NCBI GenBank assembly: GCA_903896675.1
Contig: CAITYU010000124.1
Location: 1-64,000 of the forward strand
DNA from: an uncultured Planctomycetaceae bacterium
Lineage (GTDB): Bacteria > Planctomycetota > Planctomycetia > Planctomycetales > Planctomycetaceae
Length of the DNA stretch: 64,000 bases
Direction of reading: 5' to 3'
This document shows, in pieces, positions 35,105 to 44,398 of the stretch; the first letter of the stretch is position 1; every line of letters begins with the position of its first letter. The notes under the pieces are model-generated. The model was not told where the DNA came from and made no database searches. It was given only the letters and a program-made list of their open reading frames with translations. Both the position numbers and the translations under genes were made by a program.

Positions 35105-37270
35105 TCAGTGCACCGACACAAACTCGCTGCTGTTCAGATAGGCCCACAACATGTCCTCAGCCGCTGTCTTCATGGCATCCTGAGCCGTCATTGTCCGAGC
35201 CAGTGTTCGGTAGCGATTGCGGAATACCCGCTCCTCCTGCTCCGTCGGCTCACGGTTCAGAGTTCCCAGAGCCAGATGCCGCAGCGAAGCAGCAACTGCT
35301 GGACCATCACCCTGACCCCCATTCACAGCGGTGGCCGCCGCCTGCGGAATGGACTGTTCCAGATCCCGGCCGTTCATCATCAGCAGCGCCTGCGAGATAT
35401 CGCTGCCAAAGACCAGCGACTCTTCATTGTCGTCCGTACCCCACGCTCGCACAAACTGCTCCACCCACTCACGACGATGCCGAATACCCCCACCCTCTGC
35501 ACCCGCCTCACCACGCCCGGACAACGACACAATCGCAGTCCGCAGCGAATCATACACCTGCTCAGGACCCATCGGACGCGGATAGATGCGAGAAAACAAA
35601 GGCATGCCACCTTCCTGTGGATCATCCACTGCCACCAGCGACTCCGCCTGCTCACTGGATAACCCGAATGCCCGCGACATCGCGACCCAGCTCATCAGCC
35701 GCCGCATGTCGTAACCGGATTCCGCAAATGATCTCGTCAGGTAATCAAACAGCTCCGGATGACTGGCCGGATTGTGCGGACCAATATCGTCAATCGGATT
35801 TGTAAACCCATACCCGAAAAACATCGCCCATACCCGGTTCACCATCGCGCGCGCGACCTGCAGCTGGTCGTCTTCCGCCAGCAACCGCGCCAGTGCCGCA
35901 CGACGGGAACCCGCAGACTCCGCCACACGACCATCAAACTCCGGCAACACGGCCTTCTGCTGACCACGCAGGTTTTCGTAAAACGTCATTCCCTCGCGAC
36001 CATCATCCCGCAGCGACCAGACCGCAGAACCCGGCAGAGAATCGGGACTTTCCACACGCTCACGCACAGCCTGCTTGAAGAACGCATTCAGCGACCAGAA
36101 CTCGTCCTGCCGTCGCTCTCGCGCAAAAGGATGATCGTGGCACTGAGTACAATGCACCTGACGCCCCAGAAACAGCCGAGCCGTTACGGCGGTTGCCGGA
36201 GTCGCCTGATCGTTCAGATGCGCCAGCAGAAAATTGGTCTCACCCTGACGATCACTGCGACCCTCCGCCGCGATCAAACGGCCCACCGTCTCCATCCACG
36301 GCCGATTGCCTGCAAACTGCTCCCGCAGAAAACTCCACAGAGAATCCTGATCCACTTTACGAGCATTGCTGCGACCAATCAGCAGATTGGTCCACAGCTC
36401 AGCCAGATTCTCTGCCGTTGACCCATCCGCAACCAACTGACTGATCAACTGCTGACGCTTCCGCGAATCCTGCGACTTCACAAAATCATCCGCTTCCGAC
36501 TCCGTCGAAATTCGCCCGGTCAGCACCAGATGTGTTCGCCGCACCCACTCATAATCATTCGCAGACACCGACGGTTGCACACCGTTCTCTGACCAGCCGC
36601 GTTCCAGCAATCGGTCAATTTCTGCGATGACAGCAGTATCCGACAACAGATCCGAAGGCTCAGTTGACTGCACCGGAGCAACCTGAGTGGCGACTTTCTC
36701 TGAATCGTTCGCAACGCCTGACGCCTCACCCGCACTCAGGCCATGCAGCTGCAACGGCGCTCGCTCCGGAACAGGCAAAGTATCAGCCGCCTGCGAGACA
36801 ACAACGTCGGATGGTGTCGCCTGCTGAGACGGAACCGCCACCGGAGCTGTCTGCACAAGCACCGCAGCCACATCATGCTGACGCCCCGCCAGCCAGCCAA
36901 ACACCCCCGCCAGCAACAAACAACACACCGCCCCTGCCGCCATCAGCCAGCGACGCCCGGCCGACAGCCGAACAGGCTCCGGCTCGGCAAACAGCAGCTC
37001 CGGGTCTGACACACAGGCCACCGCAGCAGCTTCCAGACCCAGTCTGTGATTCGGATCCACCAGAATGCGACCAGCGTCCCACGCCAGGCAGGCATGCACC
37101 TGCATAAATCGCACAAACAGGGACAACAGCGCACCGTCACCACGCAGCAGTTGCTGCAGTCGCTGAAACTGCTCGTCCCCCAGATCACCTTCACACCACA
37201 GATTCGCCAGCCGCAGCAGCTCATCGGATTCCGGTGACTGACCGACCGGCTCGGCACTCTGCGTTATCAT
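35105..37270 (-). CDS. Anti-sigma-like membrane protein fused to DUF1549/DUF1553 (PSCyt2/PSD1)
   Basis: About 721 aa from the ATG at 37270, which overlaps the sigma gene stop by 4 bases (ATGA). Residues 15-75 (LLRLANLWCEGDLGDEQFQR) match the cytoplasmic part of planctomycete anti-sigma/FecR-like proteins, and one membrane helix lies at 107-128. A Pro/Ala/Val-rich linker (130-205) leads into DUF1549 (215-380), including a heme-c-like CTQCH (Cys374-His378), then DUF1553 (MVNRVWAMFFGYGFTNPIDD, FDYLTRSFAESGYDMRRLMS). The layout suggests that the outer domain senses something and the inner domain holds or frees the sigma factor. Domain limits are approximate. Confidence 0.82.
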   Translation of the reverse strand: MITQSAEPVGQSPESDELLRLANLWCEGDLGDEQFQRLQQLLRGDGALLSLFVRFMQVHACLAWDAGRILVDPNHRLGLEAAAVACVSDPELLFAEPEPVRLSAGRRWLMAAGAVCCLLLAGVFGWLAGRQHDVAAVLVQTAPVAVPSQQATPSDVVVSQAADTLPVPERAPLQLHGLSAGEASGVANDSEKVATQVAPVQSTEPSDLLSDTAVIAEIDRLLERGWSENGVQPSVSANDYEWVRRTHLVLTGRISTESEADDFVKSQDSRKRQQLISQLVADGSTAENLAELWTNLLIGRSNARKVDQDSLWSFLREQFAGNRPWMETVGRLIAAEGRSDRQGETNFLLAHLNDQATPATAVTARLFLGRQVHCTQCHDHPFARERRQDEFWSLNAFFKQAVRERVESPDSLPGSAVWSLRDDGREGMTFYENLRGQQKAVLPEFDGRVAESAGSRRAALARLLAEDDQLQVARAMVNRVWAMFFGYGFTNPIDDIGPHNPASHPELFDYLTRSFAESGYDMRRLMSWVAMSRAFGLSSEQAESLVAVDDPQEGGMPLFSRIYPRPMGPEQVYDSLRTAIVSLSGRGEAGAEGGGIRHRREWVEQFVRAWGTDDNEESLVFGSDISQALLMMNGRDLEQSIPQAAATAVNGGQGDGPAVAASLRHLALGTLNREPTEQEERVFRNRYRTLARTMTAQDAMKTAAEDMLWAYLNSSEFVSVH

Positions 37271-37833
37271 GTCGCACCCCCACCCGCCAGTCGCCGCCGC
37301 ACACACTCCACAAGCATCCGCCGAATTCGACCCAGAGACTGATACACGGAATTTGCTGGACGACCCAGATCACCCGCCACACGGTCGCCACTGGACCCCG
37401 CCGCATACCTCCGACGAATCAGATCCTGATCCGCCTGACGCAGTCGACCCACACAATGCACCAGAGCCTCGCGGTGCTCATCCAGATCCAGTTGCTCCGC
37501 TTCCAGCTTCTCTGCAATCAACTCCATCACATCGTCATCCAGCAACTGCACTCGATGGAAACTGCGTCGACGAAATCGCAGCACTTCCAGACGAGCAATA
37601 GCGCGAGCCCAGGCAAGAAAGTTTGTGCCGGAACGAAACTGAGCCCACTTGCTCAGAATCACGACATTCGCTTCCTGCAACACCTCTTCAGCATCCGCTG
37701 GCGAATGCACCATCGGCAGAATCGTCATGTAAAGCGGGCGCTGCACCGTGGTAAACAGACGCACGAACTCTTCGTTGGGTCCGCCTGCTCCCGCCCCGGA
37801 CGATTCGCTGCCGTCAGCTGATGCGCCAGTCAT
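37267..37833 (-). CDS. ECF-like sigma factor, Rhodopirellula/Verrucomicrobium type
   Basis: 188 aa. Region 2 reads EEFVRLFTTVQRPLYMTILP, DAEEVLQEANVVILSKW and FLAWARAIARLEVLRFRRRS, the hallmark of this planctomycete/verrucomicrobial sigma group. Region 4 is LRQADQDLIRRRYAAGSSGD followed by a helix-turn-helix (ANSVYQSLGRIRRMLVECV). The next gene begins within its stop codon and encodes an anti-sigma-like membrane protein, so the two are very probably partners. A strong hairpin upstream separates it from the DUF1501 operon. Confidence 0.9.
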   Translation of the reverse strand: MTGASADGSESSGAGAGGPNEEFVRLFTTVQRPLYMTILPMVHSPADAEEVLQEANVVILSKWAQFRSGTNFLAWARAIARLEVLRFRRRSFHRVQLLDDDVMELIAEKLEAEQLDLDEHREALVHCVGRLRQADQDLIRRRYAAGSSGDRVAGDLGRPANSVYQSLGRIRRMLVECVRRRLAGGGAT

Positions 37834-37857
37834 TCACCGCTCGCTGATTCCAGACAA

Positions 37858-37885
37858 ATGCCCGGTCTCAAGCGAGACCGGGCAT
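37858..37885 (-). terminator. 12-bp perfect hairpin between operons
   Basis: ATGCCCGGTCTC (37858-37869) pairs perfectly with 37874-37885 around the loop AAGC. On the minus strand it follows the DUF1501 gene by 56 bases and is followed by only a short T-containing run (TTGTCT). It could end the DUF1549-DUF1501 operon, partly read through into the sigma gene, or act in the sigma mRNA leader. Confidence 0.6.
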
Positions 37886-37941
37886 GCCCGAATTCCTTCA
37901 AAATTCGCCAGCCGTCATGCCGACGCTGTCTGACAAACACC

Positions 37942-39243
37942 TCAGCCAATCAGTTCCTGAATCGGTGTCCCACCATTGGCCAGTTTCATCGGACGACCGC
38001 GCTTCGATGTGTGCACCGTGTTAATCGGAATTCCCATCGCATGCGCCACAGTTGCCCAGATGTCGCCCGGCAGATACGCCTTGCTGCCGTCCGCAATCTG
38101 CACACCGTCCTTGTCAGTTGCACCAACCGCCTGACCATTCTTCAGACCACCACCACCCAGCATCACACTCCATGATGCCGCCCAGTGGTCACGACCGACG
38201 TCCTGATTGATCCGCGGAGTACGTCCGAATTCACCCATCCACACCAAAACCGTGTTGTCCAGCATTCCACGAGCCTTCAGGTCGGCCGTGATCGCTGCGA
38301 TACCCTTATCAAGCTGCGGCAGACGCTGGTTCTTCAGAGTATCGAAGACGCCAGCATGCAGGTCCCAGCCACCCATGTTCACTTCCACAAACGGTACACC
38401 CACCTGCACAAGGCGACGAGCCATCAGCAGGCCCTGGCCAAAACCGTTGCGTCCATAGGCATCACGAGTCACATCGGACTCGGCTTCCAGGCCCAGCATC
38501 GGATCAGATTTTGCCACGTCAAAGGCCGCCATCTGACGGGATGTCATCAGGTTCACGGCATTCCGGTAAACGTCCTGATGAGCCTTCGGGAGCTCGCCGC
38601 GACGGGAATTCATGAATCCCGCTTCGATCTCGTCCAGCATCGTCAGGCGAGCACCCAGACGCTGACGGCTCTCCTCTGATGGCTCGTTCCGAATCCGACC
38701 CGTGTTGTCAACGACGAACGGAGCATGAGTCATACCGAGGAAGCCAGCCTGGCCGGCACCACCGTCCACAGACACGAATGCCGGGATCTCCAGAGCCTTG
38801 CGGTTGCGGCCAATCTCGTAGCTGACCACAGAACCAAATGTCGGATGCACCACCGTCGGATTGGGCACGTAGGAAGTCTGCATGTAATAACGGCCACGAC
38901 CGTGGTCGGCTTCCCGAGTACTCATGGAGCGAACCAGGGACAGGTCGCCGAACACCTTCGCCGTCTCCGGCATGTGCTCGGAAATCTGCACGCCCGGTGC
39001 CGCTGTGTCAATCGGCTGAAACTCGCCGCCGTTCTTCGAACCCGGCTTCAGGTCCCAGATGTCGATCGTCGGAGGACCACCGCCCATCCACATCAGAATA
39101 CAGGACTTCTGACTGCTTTTCAGTACGTCAGCGTTGGCCTGCACATGCGACAGAAAATTCATGGCCGGGATCGTTGCGGCTGCCGTCGCCATGTGCTGCA
39201 TGAAATGGCGACGATTCATTCCGTAGTTGTTCCAGAGTGACAT
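37942..39243 (-). CDS. DUF1501 secreted protein
   Basis: 433 aa with an N-terminal Tat-like signal ([19 protein letters not shown]). DUF1501 features: [60 protein letters not shown] and [18 protein letters not shown]. The start is preceded by AGAGG. It is the second gene of an operon with a DUF1549/DUF1553 gene (75-base gap), the standard planctomycete pair of unknown function. Both proteins are exported. It shares the DUF1501 motifs with the protein at 22529-23905 but differs in most other residues. Confidence 0.9.
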   Translation of the reverse strand: MSLWNNYGMNRRHFMQHMATAAATIPAMNFLSHVQANADVLKSSQKSCILMWMGGGPPTIDIWDLKPGSKNGGEFQPIDTAAPGVQISEHMPETAKVFGDLSLVRSMSTREADHGRGRYYMQTSYVPNPTVVHPTFGSVVSYEIGRNRKALEIPAFVSVDGGAGQAGFLGMTHAPFVVDNTGRIRNEPSEESRQRLGARLTMLDEIEAGFMNSRRGELPKAHQDVYRNAVNLMTSRQMAAFDVAKSDPMLGLEAESDVTRDAYGRNGFGQGLLMARRLVQVGVPFVEVNMGGWDLHAGVFDTLKNQRLPQLDKGIAAITADLKARGMLDNTVLVWMGEFGRTPRINQDVGRDHWAASWSVMLGGGGLKNGQAVGATDKDGVQIADGSKAYLPGDIWATVAHAMGIPINTVHTSKRGRPMKLANGGTPIQELIG

Positions 39244-39318
39244 TCAAACACCTCTTGCTAATCCCGGAAAGGTAAAAGAAACACCTTGAATTTCGACAAA
39301 TCCGCGACAGACCAATGC

Positions 39319-41013
39319 TCAGTGAATAAAGATGAACTCGTTCGAATTCAGCAGTGCCCAGAACATGTCCTGATATCCATTCAGCTTCGCAGCTCCATAA
39401 CGAGCCAGAGCCTTTTGCATTTTCGTCATTTCAGCTCGAGTCGGCTTGCGAGTCAGAGCGGCAAGATACAGGTCGTTGATCTTCTGAGTCTCTGCACCAG
39501 GACTGCTCATCTGCTCAAACAGAAAACTGCCACGCTCAACGCTGCAGGCCTTATCGATCAACTCACTGTTCATCATCATCAGCGCCTGAGGAATCGTGCC
39601 GTTGAAAGTGGTCGACTCGTCGTTCTCGTCGTTGTCAAACGCCACCACAAACTGCTGCATCCAGCGACGTCGCTGCTCCTCCTGAGCACTCCAGCTGCCA
39701 TTGCCCGACTGATGAGCATTGCTGGCCACAATCAGCGAATCATACAGCTGCTCGGCCTGCATCGACTTCAGATACATGTGACTGAACAACGGCATCTCAC
39801 CAGCCGCCGGATCATCAATCCGGTTCTTTTCACCGTACTGACTGCTGAGCTGGTAGGCTTCAGTGGAGACAATCCAGCGAATCAACTGCTTCACATCATA
39901 GTTGGCCGCCACAAACTCCTGCGACAACCGCTTCAGCAGCTCAGGATGACTGGGCGGATTGTGCGGACCCATGTCGTCGACCGGGCGAGTAAACCCGTAG
40001 CCGAAGAAATGACTCCACGTGCGATTCACCATGGCCTGTGCCAGCTGTGCTGGCTCGTCGCCAGCAGGCTCCGTAATCAACTTCGCCAGCTCAGCACGCC
40101 GGTCCACACCAACACCCGGATCCACCTCACGACCCTGAAAACGCGGGAAAGCCACCTGCATCATCCCACTGCGCTTTTCGTAATACACCGGACCAGTGAA
40201 TTCCTTCCACACAACCTCCGAGTAATCATCGACCTGCCGACCCGTCTTCGGATCCAGCTTGCGGTGATCACGCTTGTCAACCTGCCGAAAGAAACTGTTG
40301 AACTCCCAGAACTGATCCTGCTGCCACTTGTTGAACGGATGGTTGTGACACTGAGTACACTGGACCTGCAGGCCAAGAAACAGCCGAGTCGTCATGGCTG
40401 TCAGCTGCACTGCATCGTCCGGCATCTGCATCTGAGCCAGAATGTAGTTGACAGCACCGTTCTCTTCGTAATGACCGGATGCCGTCAGAATATCGACCAC
40501 AATCTCATTCCACGGACGATTCTTCGCAAACGCCTCACGATAGAACTTTTCCATACCCGACCGACTGACACGCTGCGGTGCACCCCGACCGATCGAATTG
40601 TTCGCCCAGATGGTTGTGAAATTCCGAACATAGTCCTCGTTTTCCAGCAGAACATCCACCAGCATGGCACGCTTACGAGGATTCTTGTCGGCCAGAAACT
40701 GCCGCGCTTCAGTCAGAGTCGGTATGCGCCCGACCAGATCCAGATACACCCGCCGAACCCACTCCTCATCAGAGGCCAACGGTGATGCCTCGATCTCGTT
40801 GTCCGTCCAGCCCTGCCGAATCTGCTGATCAATAAACTCACCCAGCGAAACCTCCGCACCCGCCACCCCGGACTCATCCGCCGCCTTGCCCGCCACCACC
40901 TTGTCAGCCGCCAACTCGTCAGCCACCAGTTCGCCATGCAGCGACAGCAGCGCAACCGCAGGCAGCACCACAAATGAAAACCACACTGCGGAATTTACCG
41001 ATCGCCGATTCAT
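39319..41013 (-). CDS. DUF1549/DUF1553 (PSCyt2/PSD1) secreted protein
   Basis: About 564 aa from the ATG at 41013, which has GGAG just upstream and gives a signal peptide (SAVWFSFVVLPAVALLSLHG). DUF1549 contains EWVRRVYLDLVGRIPTLTEA and the heme-c-like CTQCHNHPFNKW. DUF1553 contains MVNRTWSHFFGYGFTRPVDD, MGPHNPPSHPELLKRLSQEF and LYLAALTRKPTRAEM. The middle is close to the protein at 35105-37270, but no anti-sigma part or internal membrane helix is present. It is probably a periplasmic protein, perhaps heme-binding, working with the DUF1501 protein encoded next. Confidence 0.9.
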   Translation of the reverse strand: MNRRSVNSAVWFSFVVLPAVALLSLHGELVADELAADKVVAGKAADESGVAGAEVSLGEFIDQQIRQGWTDNEIEASPLASDEEWVRRVYLDLVGRIPTLTEARQFLADKNPRKRAMLVDVLLENEDYVRNFTTIWANNSIGRGAPQRVSRSGMEKFYREAFAKNRPWNEIVVDILTASGHYEENGAVNYILAQMQMPDDAVQLTAMTTRLFLGLQVQCTQCHNHPFNKWQQDQFWEFNSFFRQVDKRDHRKLDPKTGRQVDDYSEVVWKEFTGPVYYEKRSGMMQVAFPRFQGREVDPGVGVDRRAELAKLITEPAGDEPAQLAQAMVNRTWSHFFGYGFTRPVDDMGPHNPPSHPELLKRLSQEFVAANYDVKQLIRWIVSTEAYQLSSQYGEKNRIDDPAAGEMPLFSHMYLKSMQAEQLYDSLIVASNAHQSGNGSWSAQEEQRRRWMQQFVVAFDNDENDESTTFNGTIPQALMMMNSELIDKACSVERGSFLFEQMSSPGAETQKINDLYLAALTRKPTRAEMTKMQKALARYGAAKLNGYQDMFWALLNSNEFIFIH

Positions 41014-41384
41014 ACCAGCTCCACGCACTGCACGTGACTTCAATTCCTGAACCACCGCGACAACGCACTTCTTACCAGCTTACCCATTAAAACAGCCGCC
41101 GTTGAACAATTCTTCGCCAAAATCCACCGCGATTTTGCCAAAAAATCCCCTTTTTTTGCCTGCTGCCGCAGCGAAAACACCGCTGCACTCGAGAATAACG
41201 ACTGCATTGACACTCACAGCACCAAACCAAATTCGCCCCACTTAACGCGCAACCCCGTGCGAATGTTCGCCGAAATGTTGCAAAAAAACCGAGTGAAACC
41301 GAAATCTGATCAAAAGTACACACTCCAGAAAGCCCCAAACACGGGCCAAATCAGCAAACATCCTGAATTAAGGAATTGCGGATC
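41014..41384. other. Divergent, relatively AT-rich intergenic region
   Basis: It lies between the DUF1549/DUF1553 operon and the beta-CASP nuclease gene and should hold promoters for both. It contains A and T runs (about 41140-41157). A TTGACA at 41207-41212 has no good -10 partner. AAGGA at 41370-41374 is the ribosome-binding site of the nuclease gene. Confidence 0.5.
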
Positions 41385-42785
41385 ATGAAGTTGACATTTT
41401 GGGGAGCCGCAGGGGAGGTTACGGGAAGCCAGCATCTGCTGGAAACCTCCGAAGCCCGCATCCTGCTCGATTGCGGCCTGTTTCAGGGACGCGATGACGA
41501 ATGCCGACCCCGCAACGAACAATTCCGCTGCCTGCCCCGCAAACTGGATGCCGTGGTCCTGTCCCACGCCCACATTGACCACTGCGGAAACCTGCCGGGG
41601 CTCTGGAAAGCCGGCTTCCGGGGACCGATCTGCTGCACTGCCCCCACCGCTGACATTGCCGCCATCATGCTTCGCGACAGTGCGCGAATTCAGGAGGAAG
41701 ATGCCGCCTACGAACAACGCAAGCGGTATCGCAGCCGCGACCACGTCCCGGGACCGCTGTACACCGAAGACGACGCGCGACACGTCGCCAAACTGTTCGA
41801 ACCGCAGCCCATGCACGAGTGGCAGGACATTGTTCCCGGTGTCCGACTGCGTTTTCTGCATGCCGGTCACATTCTCGGAGCTGCCATCAGCGAGCTGGAA
41901 CTGCAGGATCAGGGCCAGATTCGTCGCGTCGTCTTCACCGGCGATCTGGGCCGTCGGCACCAGCCGGTGCTGATGGATCCGGAAACCATTGAACGCTGTG
42001 ATGTGCTGATCTGCGAATCCACCTATGCCAATCGTCAGCACCCCGACACATCAAATGTCAGTGCCGAACTGCAGCGGATCATCTGCCGCGCCTCAGAGCT
42101 GGGTGGGCGGGTCATCATTCCCGCATTCAGTCTCGGTCGCACCCAGATGCTGGCTTATCTGCTGAATGAACTTCGGAATCGCAATCAGCTGTGTCGCGTG
42201 CCGGTATTCATCGACAGCCCTCTGGCCACTCGTCTGACGGACGTTCATCGGCAGCACACTGACGACATGGACAGCGATGTACAAAACTCGCTGCGGCAGG
42301 ACGACGATGTGTTCAGCTTCCCCGGGCTCACCTATGTCAGAACCCAGGACGAAAGCATGGCGCTGAATCGCACCCCGGGCCCGCTGGTGATCATTGCAGC
42401 CGGGGGAATGTGCGAGAACGGGCGGATCGTGCATCACCTGAAACACGCCGTCGGTGACGAACGGAACACCGTGATGATCATCGGTTTTCAGGCCGAGCAC
42501 ACACTGGGACGCCGACTGGTGGAACGTCGCCCGGAAGTCAGTATCTTCGGCCGGCGGATTCCCCTGCGGGCTCGCGTGGAGGTGGTCAATGGACTGTCGG
42601 CACATGCCGATGCCGACGACTTTCGCTGGTGGTTCGGCGAGCTGCAGCGACGCGGCGGAACCGGCGAAACCTATATCGTTCACGGAGAACCTGAAGCTGC
42701 CGAGGCCCTCGCCGATATCGCCGCAGACTGCTCGGACGAACTGCCCGTGATCCCGCGGTATGGCCAGAGCTTTGTGATTGAGTGA
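41385..42785 (+). CDS. Beta-CASP metallo-beta-lactamase-fold ribonuclease
   Basis: About 466 aa. I take ATG 41385, with AAGGA 10 bases upstream. The metal site H-x-H-x-D-H is clear (His61, His63, Asp65, His66 in HAHIDHCG), as are LLDCGLFQGRDD and LHAGHILGAA. The beta-CASP part follows: VFIDSPLATRLTDV, AAGGMCENGRIVHHLKH, GFQAEHTLGRRLVE and NGLSAHADADDF, ending with IVHGEPEAAEAL. This is the CPSF-73/YSH1-like bacterial group, usually RNA endonucleases or 5'-3' exonucleases, rather than RNase J, which is longer. It acts in cytoplasmic RNA processing. Confidence 0.9.
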   Translation: MKLTFWGAAGEVTGSQHLLETSEARILLDCGLFQGRDDECRPRNEQFRCLPRKLDAVVLSHAHIDHCGNLPGLWKAGFRGPICCTAPTADIAAIMLRDSARIQEEDAAYEQRKRYRSRDHVPGPLYTEDDARHVAKLFEPQPMHEWQDIVPGVRLRFLHAGHILGAAISELELQDQGQIRRVVFTGDLGRRHQPVLMDPETIERCDVLICESTYANRQHPDTSNVSAELQRIICRASELGGRVIIPAFSLGRTQMLAYLLNELRNRNQLCRVPVFIDSPLATRLTDVHRQHTDDMDSDVQNSLRQDDDVFSFPGLTYVRTQDESMALNRTPGPLVIIAAGGMCENGRIVHHLKHAVGDERNTVMIIGFQAEHTLGRRLVERRPEVSIFGRRIPLRARVEVVNGLSAHADADDFRWWFGELQRRGGTGETYIVHGEPEAAEALADIAADCSDELPVIPRYGQSFVIE

Positions 42786-42799
42786 TGACGGCGTGCGGC

Positions 42800-44035
42800 C
42801 TATCGACCGCAGGCCTTCAGCACGGCTGCGGCTGCGTCTGCAATCTGCTGCTCAGTGTGTTCGCTGCAGACAGACAGCCTGAGCCGTGACGTGCCGTCAG
42901 CAACCGTGGGCGGGCGAATCGCCGGAATCAGAAAACCCGCATCCCGCAGCCGTGCCGCAGCTTCTATGGCTGACTGCTCGTCGCCCAGCAGCACACCCAC
43001 AATCGGACTGCCCGCCGGATTCAGGCGTGCCTCAGCGGCTGCCGTCCCGCGGTAACCCGCCAGTACCAGCCCACCCTCCTGCAGCAGTCTCCGCATCTGA
43101 CTGGCCCGCTGCTGCAGTCGCTGTCGCCGCGCAGTATCACTCTGCAGGATCTCCAGTGCCGCCAATGCCGCAGCACAGACGGCCGGCGGCAGAGCTGTCG
43201 AAAAGAACTGACTGCGAGCTGAATTCCAGAGCCAGTCCGACAACTGCTGACTGCCAGCCGCAAATCCGCCCAGACACCCCACTGCCTTGCTCAGCGTTCC
43301 CAGACACACCGCCACATCCTGCCGCACCCCCTGCAGCTCACAAACCCCGTGGCCCTGGGCTCCAAACACACCCGTGGCGTGCGCCTCATCCACCACCAGC
43401 ACCGCCTGCCACGTTCGCGCCAACTCGGCCAGCAGCGGCAGATCCGCCAGCGATCCATCCATGCTGAAGACGGAATCCGTCACCAGAAAAACCTGGTCGA
43501 AATCGCGTCTTCTGCGTGCCAGGCTGCGCTGCAGACGCTCGGGCTGCTGACGGTCATACACCAGAAAACGAGCATCCGCAGCACGGCAGCCATCGACCAG
43601 ACTGGCATGGTTTTCGCGGTCGCAGAACACCGCGTCATGGCTGCCAGCCAATGCCATCAGCGTCCCCAGATTCGCAGCATAGCCCGATGCAAACAACACC
43701 ACGGCTGCACAGCCCTCCAGCTCTGCCAGACGCGTTTCCAGCCGCTCATGCCACAGGCTGCGACCTGCGACCAGCGGGCTGGCTCCGGATCCCGCCTGCT
43801 GCAGTGCCACTTCGGCAAAAGCCTGACAGACCCGCGGCTCACAGGACAGACCGAGATAGTCGTTGGTGGCAAAGCTGATCAGCGACTGGCGGCCGTCATG
43901 GCAGTGTACAGCCGATGTACGCTGCAACACCGCACGGGTTCGCAACTGCTGCCGGTTCGCCAGACTTTCAAGTCGCGACTGCAGGCGGGCAGAAAAAGGC
44001 TGGAAATCGGGCAACCCGGATTCAGACTGGGCCAT
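42800..44035 (-). CDS. bioF: 8-amino-7-oxononanoate synthase-like enzyme
   Basis: About 411 aa from the ATG at 44035. It is a fold-type I PLP enzyme of the alpha-oxoamine synthase family: LISFATNDYLGLSCEPRVCQ, ASGYAANLGTLMALAGSHDA, VDEAHATGVFGAQGHGV (Asp216) and the Schiff-base Lys250 in LGTLSKAVG. BioF joins pimeloyl-thioester and alanine to start the biotin bicycle. Related enzymes (2-amino-3-ketobutyrate ligase, serine palmitoyltransferase) are similar, and no other bio genes lie nearby, so the symbol is the most likely rather than proven. It is separated from the tRNA gene upstream by a terminator. Confidence 0.8.
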   Translation of the reverse strand: MAQSESGLPDFQPFSARLQSRLESLANRQQLRTRAVLQRTSAVHCHDGRQSLISFATNDYLGLSCEPRVCQAFAEVALQQAGSGASPLVAGRSLWHERLETRLAELEGCAAVVLFASGYAANLGTLMALAGSHDAVFCDRENHASLVDGCRAADARFLVYDRQQPERLQRSLARRRRDFDQVFLVTDSVFSMDGSLADLPLLAELARTWQAVLVVDEAHATGVFGAQGHGVCELQGVRQDVAVCLGTLSKAVGCLGGFAAGSQQLSDWLWNSARSQFFSTALPPAVCAAALAALEILQSDTARRQRLQQRASQMRRLLQEGGLVLAGYRGTAAAEARLNPAGSPIVGVLLGDEQSAIEAAARLRDAGFLIPAIRPPTVADGTSRLRLSVCSEHTEQQIADAAAAVLKACGR

Positions 44036-44056
44036 CGTTTCAGCTGTCGGACAACG

Positions 44057-44081
44057 AAAAAGCCCGCACGGAGGTGCGGGC
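44057..44081 (-). terminator. Rho-independent terminator after tRNA-Ser
   Basis: An 8-bp stem (GCCCGCAC at 44062-44069 with GTGCGGGC at 44074-44081) has a 4-base loop. On the minus strand it is followed by TTTTT (complement of 44057-44061). It lies 26 bases after the tRNA 3' end and just before the BioF gene start. Confidence 0.85.
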
Positions 44082-44107
44082 CACAAGTCTGGTAACAGCG
44101 ATAAAAA

Positions 44108-44196
44108 CGGAGAGAGAGGGATTCGAACCCTCGGACCCCATTTCTGGAGTCACATCATTAGCAATGATGCGCATTCGGCCACTCTGCCATCTCTCC
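44108..44196 (-). tRNA. tRNA-Ser (anticodon GCU)
   Basis: The 89-nt cloverleaf reads on the minus strand. The acceptor stem is GGAGAGA/TCTCTCC with discriminator G. The anticodon stem is CATCA/TGATG around the loop TTGCTAA, giving GCU (serine AGC/AGU codons). A long variable arm typical of class II tRNAs is present, and the T arm is GAGGG-TTCGAAT-CCCTC. CCA is not encoded; the gene runs straight into a T run. Confidence 0.97.
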
Positions 44197-44398
44197 AACC
44201 GACATCGTCAGGCCCAGTATACTCGGATTTCACACGGAAACAAGTACAGACTTTTCCGGGGAACCAGTTCCGAAAAACCGCGATCAATCGGACGACCCAC
44301 GACTGAAACTGCGGATTTTCCGATTCTGCGGATTACAGGGACTGCCGACATGGAAGACACTCGAACTGCCGCTCAGGTTCGGTCGATTCATCCCTCGA

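Noticed and set aside
39286-40785. 499-codon open frame on the + strand opposite the DUF1549/DUF1553 gene
   Set aside because: It is antisense to a clear gene with PSCyt2/PSD1 motifs, and its product is His/Leu/Thr/Arg-rich without known features.
41207-41212. TTGACA as a -35 box for the beta-CASP nuclease gene
   Set aside because: No acceptable -10 box lies 16-18 bases downstream.
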